Shown piece by piece: positions 42,679 to 51,655 of a stretch of 64,000 bases of DNA. Numbering within the stretch: the stretch's first letter is position 1; every line of letters starts with the position of its first letter. The notes beneath the pieces were generated by a model. That model worked only from the letters and a program-made list of their open reading frames with translations, did not search any database and was not told the DNA's origin. The stretch is from the NCBI RefSeq assembly GCF_020819555.1, contig NZ_JAJHJB010000013.1:50003-114002 (forward strand), read 5' to 3'. Position numbers and translations under genes: made by a program. The DNA is from Pelosinus baikalensis (GTDB lineage: Bacteria; Bacillota; Negativicutes; DSM-13327).

Positions 42679-44394
42679 ATGGTTCGTCGTTTTTTTAGTT
42701 ATTATCGTCCTTACAAGGGGCTGTTCTTATTAGATTTTTCCTGTGCGGTAATAATGTCCGCTTTGGAATTGGTTTTTCCCTTGGCGGTCGCGCAAGTAGT
42801 GGACAAATTGTTGCCTAGTGGCAACTGGCACTGGGTACTTTTAGCATGCACAGGTTTGTTAAGCGTCTATATCATTAATACGGGGCTTAATGTTGTGATC
42901 AATTACTGGGGTAATATGCTGGGACTCAATATAGAGACCGACATGCGTAATGAGCTGTTTAGTCATATGCAGAAATTATCTTTCCGTTTTTTCGACACCC
43001 ATAGGACTGGTCAGTTGATGTCACGTATCTCCAATGACCTAATGGATGTGGGGAGCATGGCTCATAATGGACCAGAACATGTATTTATCATCATCATCAC
43101 ACTGATTGGTGCATTAGGAGTGATGTTTACCATCAGCTGGAAGCTGTCACTGATGACGCTTTTGTTATTGCTGCTTTTAATGGTAGTCATCTTTGTTTTC
43201 GCTAAAAAGATGACCCGTGCTTTTAGGCAGATGTTTGCTAGTGTAGGCTGTTTTTATGCCCGGCTGCAGGACGCTCTGGGAGGCATCCGTGTGGTGCAGG
43301 CTTTCACTAATGAGGAGCATCAAAAAAAACTGTTCATTTCGGATAATCAATGGTTCCACAAGGTCAAGATGGAAGGATTTAAGATCTTCACCGCCAGCAC
43401 AGCGATTACTTACCTGCTCATGCGATTTTTATCTTTATTCGCGTTAGCAGGAGGAAGCTGGTTTTTTTTGCAAGGAGAGTTGACTAGTGGGCAAATGTTC
43501 AGTTTTATTCTACTCATCAATGTCATCATCCGTCCTATTCAAATGATTAGCGCTCTGGTTGAGAGAATCCCCAAAGGCATTGCCGGGTTTAAAAATTTTG
43601 TAGAAATTATGGATATCCACCCAGATATTGTTGATGCACCCGACGCTATTGATGCACCGTATTTGCAAGGAAATATTCGCTACAACAACGTGAGCTTTGC
43701 CTATGAGGAAGAATGTCCTGTGCTGGAGAATGTAGACCTTTTCATTCCCACAGGCGAAACAGTGGCCTTTGTAGGACCCTCCGGCGGAGGAAAGACTACC
43801 CTGTGCAGCCTGTTACCTCGCTTTTATGAGGTATTATCAGGAAGTATCACCATTGATGGAATTGATATTAATAAAATTAAACTCCAATCTCTCCGGCAGC
43901 AAATTGGCATTGTACAGCAGGATGTATTTCTATTTGCTGGAACCATTCGGGAAAATATCCTGTACGGTAAAATGGATGCAACAGAAGAAGAAATATGGGA
44001 AGCGGTAGTGCGGTCTCAAATGGATGAATTTATCCGCGCCCAAACGGACGGTCTGGATGCCGTTATCGGCGAGCGTGGCGTGAAACTTTCTGGTGGACAG
44101 AAGCAGAGGCTTTCTATTGCCCGCATGTTTCTTAAGAATCCTGCAATTCTAATACTGGATGAGGCCACCTCTGCTTTGGATACGGAAACAGAAATGGCAA
44201 TTCAAAAAGCACTGGCAGAGCTGTCCAAGGGACGGACAACTCTCGTCATTGCTCATCGGCTGGCGACAATTAAAAATGCGGATCGTATCATCGTAGTTAC
44301 ACCAGAAGGTATTGCAGAGCAAGGCAGTCATCAAAAGCTGCTAGCTGCAAAGGGAATATACAGCCGTCTTCATCACGCTCAATTCAGTACTTAA
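42679..44394 (+). CDS. ABC half-transporter with exporter fold (TMD-NBD)
   Basis: A 571-residue fused transporter: six membrane helices (about 15-305; FDTHRTGQLMSRISNDL in the coupling region) and an ATPase domain with Walker A GPSGGGKTT, signature LSGGQKQR, Walker B AILILDEATSALD and an H-loop in IAHRLATI. It would work as a homodimer. The fold is that of MsbA-like exporters, yet it sits between the siderophore-binding protein and the FecCD permeases. Exporter-fold importers of siderophores exist (YbtPQ, IrtAB), so import is possible; export of a siderophore or metal-free ligand is the alternative. RBS aaaggagcg. Confidence 0.88.
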   Translation: MVRRFFSYYRPYKGLFLLDFSCAVIMSALELVFPLAVAQVVDKLLPSGNWHWVLLACTGLLSVYIINTGLNVVINYWGNMLGLNIETDMRNELFSHMQKLSFRFFDTHRTGQLMSRISNDLMDVGSMAHNGPEHVFIIIITLIGALGVMFTISWKLSLMTLLLLLLLMVVIFVFAKKMTRAFRQMFASVGCFYARLQDALGGIRVVQAFTNEEHQKKLFISDNQWFHKVKMEGFKIFTASTAITYLLMRFLSLFALAGGSWFFLQGELTSGQMFSFILLINVIIRPIQMISALVERIPKGIAGFKNFVEIMDIHPDIVDAPDAIDAPYLQGNIRYNNVSFAYEEECPVLENVDLFIPTGETVAFVGPSGGGKTTLCSLLPRFYEVLSGSITIDGIDINKIKLQSLRQQIGIVQQDVFLFAGTIRENILYGKMDATEEEIWEAVVRSQMDEFIRAQTDGLDAVIGERGVKLSGGQKQRLSIARMFLKNPAILILDEATSALDTETEMAIQKALAELSKGRTTLVIAHRLATIKNADRIIVVTPEGIAEQGSHQKLLAAKGIYSRLHHAQFST

Positions 44395-44441
44395 TAAGGA
44401 TTACTAAGCGCTGAATAAACGGTATGGAGGTGATGTTATAG

Positions 44442-45491
44442 ATGAAAGTTTCAACAAATGGCGCTGTTCGTTCAGATCCCTTTGTAAAAAAAACAGGTCG
44501 CTCTTGGAGAGCACTCTTAGTAATTGTAATTGGACTTTGTGTGCTGGTGATATCCATGGCATTCTCCCTTACACAGGGCGTGGTGCAGATGCCTCTGTCT
44601 GCTGCATGGGACGCGCTGGTACACTTTACTCCCGGTTCAATGCAGCATTTAATCATACAGGATTTACGTCTGCCTCGTGTGTTGGCAAGTGCGTTAGTAG
44701 GGGCTGCTTTAGCTGTGGCAGGTGCAGTGATGCAGGGCATCACTCAAAACCCCATGGCGGATTCCGGTCTAATGGGTCTTAATGCAGGAGCAAGTTTTAT
44801 GCTGTCTCTCTGTTTTGCCTTTGTGCCCGGTCTATCTTATAACTACCTCATTTTATATTCTTTTTTCGGTGCCTCGATTAGTGCCGGATTGGTGTATGGG
44901 ATTAGTTCGCTGCAGCGGGGAGGAGCGACTCCTATGAGGCTGGTGTTGGCAGGAATTGCTGTTAGTGCACTGCTAGCAGCAATCGGCCATGGCATTGCTA
45001 TTTATTTTGGTGTCGCACAGGATATAGCCTTTTGGACGGCAGGTGGTGTTGCGGGTACGACGTGGCAGCAACTTCGCATCCTATTTCCGTGTATAGCAGT
45101 AACATTATTTGCAGCGATCCTGCTTTCCCGCTCCATTTCGCTGCTCAGCTTAGGGGAGGAAATCGCTCAGGGGCTGGGACTGAGGGTGAACATTGTAAAG
45201 CTCGCTGCCGCTCTTGTTGTCTTAGTACTGGCAGGAGCCTCCGTATCAGTGGTAGGACCTGTGGGTTTAGTCGGTCTTATCATTCCCCATATTGCTCGTT
45301 ATTTGGTAGGGGTAGATTATAGCTGGATCATTCCTTCCTCGGCAGTGTTGGGGAGTTTGTTGCTGGTGTTGGCAGATCTGGGTGTGCGGACGCTTAATCC
45401 TCTGCATGAAACACCAATCGGTGCCATCATCGCTCTCATCGGTGTCCCCTTTTTCCTGTACTTAGCACGTAAACAAAGGAGGGAGGCGTAG
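44442..45491 (+). CDS. FecCD-type iron-siderophore permease 1
   Basis: A 349-residue membrane protein with about nine or ten helices and the family blocks LRLPRVLASALVGAALAVAG, NPMADSGLMGLNAGA and VGPVGLVGLIIPHIARYLVG. It forms half of the type II ABC importer channel for siderophores or corrinoids. The RBS ggaggtgatg precedes the ATG at 44442. It is followed directly by the second permease gene. Confidence 0.92.
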   Translation: MKVSTNGAVRSDPFVKKTGRSWRALLVIVIGLCVLVISMAFSLTQGVVQMPLSAAWDALVHFTPGSMQHLIIQDLRLPRVLASALVGAALAVAGAVMQGITQNPMADSGLMGLNAGASFMLSLCFAFVPGLSYNYLILYSFFGASISAGLVYGISSLQRGGATPMRLVLAGIAVSALLAAIGHGIAIYFGVAQDIAFWTAGGVAGTTWQQLRILFPCIAVTLFAAILLSRSISLLSLGEEIAQGLGLRVNIVKLAAALVVLVLAGASVSVVGPVGLVGLIIPHIARYLVGVDYSWIIPSSAVLGSLLLVLADLGVRTLNPLHETPIGAIIALIGVPFFLYLARKQRREA

Positions 45492-46514
45492 ATGGGTTCT
45501 ACGGGCCAGCAACAGAAGAAAAAAAGCTCGAAATTTATTGCTCTTGTACTAGGGATTTTACTGATTCTTTCAATCATCTTCAGCATGAAATCGGGCTATA
45601 CCCACTTAACGTTCCATGATCTTCTACGCATCCTGCTCGGAGGTGGCAGTGATAAAGAGAATCTGGTCTTGTTTACTTTCAGACTGCCTCGTATCATCAT
45701 TGCTATGCTGGTCGGCGCGGGACTTGCCCTTTCAGGATGCATCATTCAGGGAATAGCCAGAAATGCGCTGGCTGACCCTGGACTATTAGGAATTAACGCC
45801 GGTGCTGGATTGATGGTTGTACTATTTGTCCTACTTTTTCCAACAAAGACGGCACTTTCTGTATTCACGCTGCCCTTTCTGGCACTGATTGGCGCCGGCA
45901 TTGCGGCAGTGTTGATTTACCTATTAGCTTATAAAAATCTAGAGGGATTATCGCCTCTGCGCCTGATTTTAACGGGAGTAGGTATGCAGGTGGGGATCAA
46001 TGCTGCCATGATTGTTTTAGTTATTCTTCTGGACGAGAGTCAGTTTAATTTTGTCACGGTATGGCAGGCGGGGCGCATTTGGGGCGCTAGTTGGAAGTTT
46101 GTCATAGCACTGCTTCCATGGCTGCTAGTACTGGTTCCTTATGTATTTTTCAAGGCACGGGTTCTTGATGTGCTAGGTGTTGGTGAGGAAATTGCTTGGG
46201 GTCTGGGCGTATCTGTAGAACGGGAGCGAAGGATGCTGTTGGCGGCTGCAGTGGCATTGGCGGCATCTTGCGTCGCCGTTAGTGGTAATATCAGTTTTGT
46301 TGGACTGATAGCCCCCCATTTAGCACGTCGCCTCGTGGGACCAGGGCATCAGATTTTATTGCCGTGTTGTGCATTAACAGGTGCTTTACTGGTGTCCATA
46401 TCTGATATACTGGCCCGGACTCTTGTGCAGCCCTCGGAGATACCGACAGGTATTGTTGTTGCAGTTGTGGGCGCACCTTATTTTCTATATCTGCTAGCAA
46501 AAAGCGGAAGATAG
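45492..46514 (+). CDS. FecCD-type iron-siderophore permease 2
   Basis: A 340-residue homologue of the preceding permease, with FRLPRIIIAMLVGAGLALSG, NALADPGLLGINAGAG and GNISFVGLIAPHLARRLVG. The start codon immediately follows the stop of permease 1, with its RBS (aggaggg) inside that gene. The two proteins most likely pair as a heterodimer. Confidence 0.92.
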   Translation: MGSTGQQQKKKSSKFIALVLGILLILSIIFSMKSGYTHLTFHDLLRILLGGGSDKENLVLFTFRLPRIIIAMLVGAGLALSGCIIQGIARNALADPGLLGINAGAGLMVVLFVLLFPTKTALSVFTLPFLALIGAGIAAVLIYLLAYKNLEGLSPLRLILTGVGMQVGINAAMIVLVILLDESQFNFVTVWQAGRIWGASWKFVIALLPWLLVLVPYVFFKARVLDVLGVGEEIAWGLGVSVERERRMLLAAAVALAASCVAVSGNISFVGLIAPHLARRLVGPGHQILLPCCALTGALLVSISDILARTLVQPSEIPTGIVVAVVGAPYFLYLLAKSGR

Positions 46515-46550
46515 AGTGTCGCCATTCATTTAAAAAAGCAGGTGTAATCA

Positions 46551-47336
46551 ATGAATAGTATCACAACAAAGAAGTTAGCAATCGCCTACGATGAAAGTAC
46601 CATTGTAGAAGCTTTAGATATGAAAATCCCCTATGGGAAAATTACTACCATCATCGGTCCTAATGGTTGTGGGAAATCTAGTGTTCTTAAGGCAGTGGGG
46701 CGCATTCTGCGCTTTAAAACGGGGGCGGTCTATTTAAATGAAGAGGATATTACAACCCTCGCGACTAAGGAAATTGCTAAAAAAATGGCAATTCTGCCAC
46801 AAAGTCCTACCGCTCCTTATGGGGTGACTGTAGGCGAGTTGGTATCATATGGACGTTTCCCTTATCAGCGGGGCTTTGGCAAGCTCGCCTTGAACGACAG
46901 AAAGATTATCGCCTGGTCGCTGGAAGTGACAAAGCTTTCAGAATTGGAACATCGTTCTGTGGATACCCTTTCCGGCGGGCAGCGTCAGCGTGTGTGGATT
47001 GCTATGGCACTGGCGCAGCAGACTGATCTTATTCTGCTTGATGAGCCTACTACTTACCTTGATCTATCTCATCAGTTGGAGGTACTCGAGCTTTTAAGTG
47101 ATCTTAATAAAAAGCAGGGCTACACCATTGTGATGGTCTTACATGATTTAAATTTAGCGGCTCGTTTTGCCGATTATATGATTGCAATCAGAGACGGGAG
47201 CATCATCTGTCATGGGACGCCTGATGAGGTCATGGTACCTCATGCATTAAAAGAAGTCTTTCAAATTGATGCACAAATCGTTAAGGAACCGAGGACAGGC
47301 CGTCCTGTCTGCGTCACTTATGATTTAGTCAGATAA
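46551..47336 (+). CDS. FecE-type ABC transporter ATPase
   Basis: A 261-residue ATPase with Walker A GPNGCGKSS, signature LSGGQRQRVWIAMALAQ, Walker B LILLDEPTTYLD and the H-loop HDLNLAARFADY; this TYLDLSHQ ending is typical of siderophore importers. It powers the FecCD pair. RBS aaaaaagcaggtg. It closes the transport operon; a terminator follows. Confidence 0.94.
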   Translation: MNSITTKKLAIAYDESTIVEALDMKIPYGKITTIIGPNGCGKSSVLKAVGRILRFKTGAVYLNEEDITTLATKEIAKKMAILPQSPTAPYGVTVGELVSYGRFPYQRGFGKLALNDRKIIAWSLEVTKLSELEHRSVDTLSGGQRQRVWIAMALAQQTDLILLDEPTTYLDLSHQLEVLELLSDLNKKQGYTIVMVLHDLNLAARFADYMIAIRDGSIICHGTPDEVMVPHALKEVFQIDAQIVKEPRTGRPVCVTYDLVR

Positions 47337-47361
47337 TGGGATAACGTATAAGAATAAAGCG

Positions 47362-47390
47362 AAAAGCACGCCTTAAGGGCGTGCTTTTTT
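47362..47390. terminator. Terminator after the iron-transport operon
   Basis: Stem aaaagcacgcc / ggcgtgctttt with a 5-base loop (taagg type), then T; convergent with korB. Confidence 0.85.
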
Positions 47391-47443
47391 CGTTAAAGGA
47401 ATGTGCTTTTTCCAATGCAATGTACTAAGTGTGTTCGTTTGGG

Positions 47444-48307
47444 TTAATAAAGCTCCTTCATGAGTCCTGTTATATCCACATTATCAATCTTCTGTTGCAT
47501 CAGGGATTGCTCAGACAATTGGGGCAGAGATTCATGAAAGGTAGGACGTATTGTACGATAATATAAGCCTATAGGGATTTGTTCGCCCCATAAGCCAGCA
47601 AAAGACAGAGCTTTGTCTAGGCTGGTGGGGTCATAGCCTTCCATATTATCAATGACTTTAACACGCTGTTGATACCATGGGTACGTATTTACATGGTTAA
47701 AAGTAACGCAAGGCTGGAGAATATCAACTACGGCAAATCCTGGATGTTTAATAGCCTCAGCCATGAGAGAAATCAACTGAGCGCTATTGCCGACAAAGCC
47801 TCGTGCCACAAAGGTAGCTCCTGCATTTAATGCCATTTTTACAATATTAATAGGCTGTTCCACATTGCCAAGGGGGGCAGGGGTAAACTTCGTGACGGCT
47901 CCTAAATCACTAGTAGGTGAGGTTTGTCCTTTGGTTAAACCGTAAATCTGGTTATTATGAATAAAGTAGGTAATATCCAAATTGCGTCTTGCCGTATGGA
48001 TGAAATGCCCCATTCCGAGCCCCATTCCATCTCCATCGCCGCCTTCGGCAATTACAGTCAGATTATGGTTAGCTAATTTGACTCCTGTGGCTACAGGCAG
48101 AGAACGACCGTGCAAGGTTTCAATGCGATAGGTATTCACATATTGGCTAATTTTACTGGCGCAGCCAATTCCTGTGGCTAGTACCGTTTGTTCTAAATCC
48201 AAGTTAAGGGAAGTCAGGGCTTTTTTTAGTGCATTGATGATGCCATAATTGCCACAGCCAGCACACCAAGTGGGAACATAGGATAGATTAATATCATGAG
48301 CACTCAT
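47444..48307 (-). CDS. korB: 2-oxoacid:ferredoxin oxidoreductase, beta subunit
   Basis: A 287-residue TPP-binding subunit of the 2-oxoglutarate (or related 2-oxoacid):ferredoxin oxidoreductase. Motifs: VPTWCAGCGNYGIINAL, TGIGCASKISQYVNTY, AEGGDGDGMGLGMGHFIH (TPP/Mg site) and NNQIYGLTKGQTSPTS. The ATG at 48307 overlaps the korA stop by 14 bases; the frame is open further upstream inside korA but lacks family sequence. The enzyme supplies succinyl-CoA or, in reverse, 2-oxoglutarate. Confidence 0.92.
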   Translation of the reverse strand: MSAHDINLSYVPTWCAGCGNYGIINALKKALTSLNLDLEQTVLATGIGCASKISQYVNTYRIETLHGRSLPVATGVKLANHNLTVIAEGGDGDGMGLGMGHFIHTARRNLDITYFIHNNQIYGLTKGQTSPTSDLGAVTKFTPAPLGNVEQPINIVKMALNAGATFVARGFVGNSAQLISLMAEAIKHPGFAVVDILQPCVTFNHVNTYPWYQQRVKVIDNMEGYDPTSLDKALSFAGLWGEQIPIGLYYRTIRPTFHESLPQLSEQSLMQQKIDNVDITGLMKELY

Positions 48308-50066
48308 TAGAGAAGAGCACCTCCTTGATCTTTGCAAGAATTTCTGAAGGCACAAAAGCACGAGAGTTATATTTGAAGAAGGAATGGTTCGCTTTGTACC
48401 CCGTATGAGCGGCAAGAATGCCGCCAAGCTGCCCTGTCTTATTGCCTTCAATGAGGAGGGTCTTCTTGACTTTTTGTAGAATTGGTTCAACAGCGGTAGC
48501 TGGAAATGGAGAAATATAGAGAACCTGCAAAAAGTTTACGCAAATTCCTTCGATTGCTGCTTGCTCCATGGCTTCTAAGATGGCTCCTTTAGTTGAGCCC
48601 CAGGCAATAATCGTTACATCAGCTTCAGATGGGCCATAAAATTTAATAGCAGGTATGTCTTTCTCCATAGAGGGTAATTTATTATATAATTTATCCATAC
48701 TCTCTTTTGCTACAGTTGGTTCGTTAAGGGCGTATTCCTTATTTCCCGAACTATAAAAACCGTCCTCACCATGAGTATAACTAGTAGCAATATGGCGACC
48801 GCCAACTTGCCCCGGAAAGGCCCTTGTTGAAATGCCATCAGGGGTATTTTGATAACGCAAATAAGGTTCTTGGCGGTCTGCGTTTTCGTCAAACCGTTTG
48901 CCGCGATCAATTGTTAAATGATCAGTAGCAAAGAGGGGGTGAGAAACAGAGGAATCAGCCAAATATTTATCAGTTAAAATAATGCATGGTACTTGGTATT
49001 TATCTGCGAGATTAAAAACCCGAAATGTTTCATAAAAATATTCTTCGATATCGCCGGGAGCTAAGACAATCCGTGGGAATTCTCCTTGAGAGGCATAGAC
49101 GACAAAATTTAAGTCAGCCTGTGCGGTTCGCGTTGGCAGCCCAGTACTAGGACCACCTCTTTGGGCATTGACCATGACCAGGGGCACTTCGGCTATCGCA
49201 GCAAAACCTAAGGCTTCTACCATTAAGGCAAAGCCGCCGCCGCTAGTAGAACCAATGGAACGTACCCCCGTGAAGGAAGCGCCAATGAGCATATTAATAG
49301 CGGCAATTTCATCTTCGGCCTGCTTAAAAACTAGACCATAGTCTCTGCCATGATCAGCTAAATAGCTTAAAACGCTTGAGCCTGGTGTCATGGGATAACC
49401 AGCGGAAAATTTGCAGCCCGCTTGAATCGCTGCAATGGAAATAGCCTCATTGCCGTTAATGAGAATCTTGGGTTCCGCGTGTTTATGAAAAGTGAAGGGA
49501 AAGACGTTCTGGGAAGGTAAGGATGATACGATATGTTCATATACTTCTTCTAAAATTTTAATGTTTTCCTGCTGTATTTTAGCATTGTGGAATTCATTTT
49601 TTATTACATCAATGACCACATTCTTAGGATAGCCTGTAAGAGCGCAAAAACTTCCTAACATGGCACTGTTAATCATGATCTTAGCCCCGCCTTTAGGAAC
49701 GAAACTTGTTAAAGAAACAGGATACAGTAAAGTACCTTCAGGGACTTTGCTTTCATCCACTTGGGTAGTCGCAGGATCATATAGTACAATCGCACCTGGA
49801 TTCAGCTTATCCGCATAATAATCAAAGCCTTGTTGGGAAAAGAGCCCTAAAAAATCAAGGGTTTCTTCATAAGATGAAAGAGATTGATCTGCCAGACGTA
49901 CCAGACAAGAATTGAGCCCACCCTGAATCAGGGAAGGGTATTCATTTACTAAGAAAGACCATAAACCATTACGATTGGCTCCTTTGGCAATGATAGAACC
50001 GGCACTCATAACTCCGTAGCCAGCCTCACCAGCAAAGAGGCAAGTATAATATCGTTTCTTCATCAT
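48294..50066 (-). CDS. korA: 2-oxoacid:ferredoxin oxidoreductase, alpha subunit with fused gamma domain
   Basis: A 590-residue fusion: N-terminal gamma domain (about 1-185, FAGEAGYGVMSAGSIIAKGA) and alpha domain (about 200-590, NGNEAISIAAIQAGCKFSAGYPMTPGSS with the pyrimidine-binding site). This gamma-alpha fusion with a separate beta subunit and no delta ferredoxin is common in anaerobic Firmicutes. It reduces ferredoxin with electrons from a 2-oxoacid and CoA. The RBS aggggga precedes the ATG at 50066 (ATG 50063 is the alternative). A repeat and a strong terminator lie upstream of it. Confidence 0.92.
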   Translation of the reverse strand: MMKKRYYTCLFAGEAGYGVMSAGSIIAKGANRNGLWSFLVNEYPSLIQGGLNSCLVRLADQSLSSYEETLDFLGLFSQQGFDYYADKLNPGAIVLYDPATTQVDESKVPEGTLLYPVSLTSFVPKGGAKIMINSAMLGSFCALTGYPKNVVIDVIKNEFHNAKIQQENIKILEEVYEHIVSSLPSQNVFPFTFHKHAEPKILINGNEAISIAAIQAGCKFSAGYPMTPGSSVLSYLADHGRDYGLVFKQAEDEIAAINMLIGASFTGVRSIGSTSGGGFALMVEALGFAAIAEVPLVMVNAQRGGPSTGLPTRTAQADLNFVVYASQGEFPRIVLAPGDIEEYFYETFRVFNLADKYQVPCIILTDKYLADSSVSHPLFATDHLTIDRGKRFDENADRQEPYLRYQNTPDGISTRAFPGQVGGRHIATSYTHGEDGFYSSGNKEYALNEPTVAKESMDKLYNKLPSMEKDIPAIKFYGPSEADVTIIAWGSTKGAILEAMEQAAIEGICVNFLQVLYISPFPATAVEPILQKVKKTLLIEGNKTGQLGGILAAHTGYKANHSFFKYNSRAFVPSEILAKIKEVLFSNECS

Positions 50067-50195
50067 ATTATCCCCCTGGGTATTATTTTCCTTTATATGA
50101 CAATGACTTCGTGAAAGTTAGACGAAACCCTTTATAAAAGCGACAAAATAATAAGAAAAACGCTGCGCGTCCTTTAAAACATAATAAAGTAAACC

Positions 50196-50284
50196 GAACC
50201 ACAGAGGCGCAGAGAACACAGAGAAAAGATAATTAGAGTTAAAAACCTCTGTGCTCTTAAGCGAACTCTGTGTCCTCTGTGTTC
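50196..50284 (+). repeat. Palindromic intergenic repeat R4 (type B)
   Basis: Left arm gaaccacagaggcgcagag, right arm ending in ctctgtgttc; the AAAG/CTTT of type A is AGAG/CTCT in both arms. The right arm contains an extra imperfect stretch. Located between korA and the small gene at 50405. Confidence 0.8.
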
Positions 50285-50324
50285 AACATTCCCTTAAACT
50301 TATAAATTCTAGTTCTATAAAAAA

Positions 50325-50380
50325 GAGAAATAGAGTCAGTGTTTCCTTTTTGTTTCAAGGAAACACTGACTCTATTTCTC
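50325..50380 (-). terminator. Exceptionally long intrinsic terminator
   Basis: A perfect 24-bp inverted repeat (50325-50348 and 50357-50380) with an 8-base loop, followed on the minus strand by six T. It ends the small gene at 50405-50647. Confidence 0.85.
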
Positions 50381-50404
50381 CTATATGAAGGACTATATTC
50401 GATT

Positions 50405-50647
50405 TTAGTATAGCTCACCCTTGAGTCGTGCAGTTTCTGCTTGTTGCTCTAAGTAATACCATCGTATAGATTTTCCAATAATGCAGCGCATAGCATCAAT
50501 TTTTCCTTCTTTGGCCAATTTTCTCATTTTATCGAGATCAAAGCCATTGTAAGAAAAATAGCTCGCCGAGATAAAACCGCGATTTTTCAACTTCTTGCGA
50601 TATTGACTCACATCTCTACTGTCTAATTCAACTTGCCAAATCGCCAT
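50405..50647 (-). CDS. Small hypothetical protein (80 residues)
   Basis: An 80-residue charged protein beginning MAIWQVELDSRDVSQYRKKL and ending in AETARLKGELY. It has no membrane segment or Cys pair, and looks like a compact alpha/beta protein. I do not recognise the family. The start at 50647 is preferred over an in-frame ATG at 50689 because tataatgg at the latter looks like a -10 box. An own promoter region and a strong own terminator suggest a real, monocistronic gene. Confidence 0.6.
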   Translation of the reverse strand: MAIWQVELDSRDVSQYRKKLKNRGFISASYFSYNGFDLDKMRKLAKEGKIDAMRCIIGKSIRWYYLEQQAETARLKGELY

Positions 50648-50806
50648 ACTGTATCCCAGCCTTTCGGTTTCATTATTTTTTAAGTCCATTATACACCTTT
50701 TTCAAAAAAAATGTGTTATTTATATGTTAATTTAATGAAAAATTTATTGGTAATTTTTATTAATAGTACAGTCTGTTTTTCTTGATGAGACGATGATAAC
50801 AAAAAA

Positions 50807-50849
50807 AAGGTATACAGCCTTGCCTATTTAGACAAAAACTGCACACCTT
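50807..50849 (-). terminator. Terminator after upp
   Basis: On the minus strand aaggtgtgcag pairs with ctgtatacctt (two G-T pairs), followed by a run of T, 16 bases after the upp stop. Confidence 0.75.
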
Positions 50850-50864
50850 AAATTGCTGTGAAGA

Positions 50865-51491
50865 TTACTTGGTACCAAAGATTCGATCGCCGGCATCTCC
50901 TAAACCTGGGACAATGTAGCCGTGGTCATTTAATTTTTCATCAATCGCAGCTACGAAAATATCTACGTCAGGATGAGAGTTATTAATTAATTGTATACCT
51001 TCTGGTGAGGCAACTAGACACATGCACTTAATGTTTTTAGCACCTTTTCTTTTGAGGATGTCAATTGAAGCAGCTAAAGAGTTGCCTGTTGCAAGCATGG
51101 GATCAATTAGAATAAAGTCTCTTTCTGCTACATCGCTTGGTAATTTACAGTAGTACTCTACTGGCATTAGGGTTTGGGGATCACGGTATAAGCCGATATG
51201 GCCCACTTTAACAGCAGGAATAAGTCTGACAACACCATTGGTCATACCTAAGCCAGCCCGTAAAATGGGAACAATACCTAATTTTTTACCTGATAGCATT
51301 TTGCAAGTACATTTTGCAACAGGAGTCTCGATTTCTACATCTTCTAAGGGGAGATCACGAGTGATTTCAAAAGCCATTAACATTGAGATCTCTTCTAATA
51401 ATTCACGAAATTCTTTGGTTCCTGTATTTATATTACGTATTAGGGACAATTTGTGCTGAATTAGCGGATGATCAATCACTTTAGCATTCAT
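50865..51491 (-). CDS. upp: Uracil phosphoribosyltransferase
   Basis: A 208-residue enzyme converting uracil and PRPP to UMP. Blocks are nearly those of B. subtilis Upp: DHPLIQHKLSLIRN, GKKLGIVPILRAGLGMTNG, the PRPP loop DPMLATGNSLAA and the C-terminal GYIVPGLGDAGDRIFGTK. ATG 51491 gives the family length (209 in B. subtilis); an in-frame TTG at 51515 has no RBS. Pyrimidine salvage, probably monocistronic. Confidence 0.95.
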   Translation of the reverse strand: MNAKVIDHPLIQHKLSLIRNINTGTKEFRELLEEISMLMAFEITRDLPLEDVEIETPVAKCTCKMLSGKKLGIVPILRAGLGMTNGVVRLIPAVKVGHIGLYRDPQTLMPVEYYCKLPSDVAERDFILIDPMLATGNSLAASIDILKRKGAKNIKCMCLVASPEGIQLINNSHPDVDIFVAAIDEKLNDHGYIVPGLGDAGDRIFGTK

Positions 51492-51655
51492 ATTCTTATC
51501 AACTACCTTTCTCAATCTATTGAATAATTTACAACAAAATACTTAAAAAAGCAACCTAAAGGAGGCTTTTATTTTATTTTACGAGAGATTTGCATAGAAT
51601 TTGTCCGATTATGTTCACACTAAGAGAAGATAATTAGGAAATTGATAGGGGGAGT

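Noticed and set aside
48308..48490. Longer korB start at 48490
   Set aside because: The extra N-terminus is the korA 3' end in another frame; the family begins at MSAHDINLSYVP.
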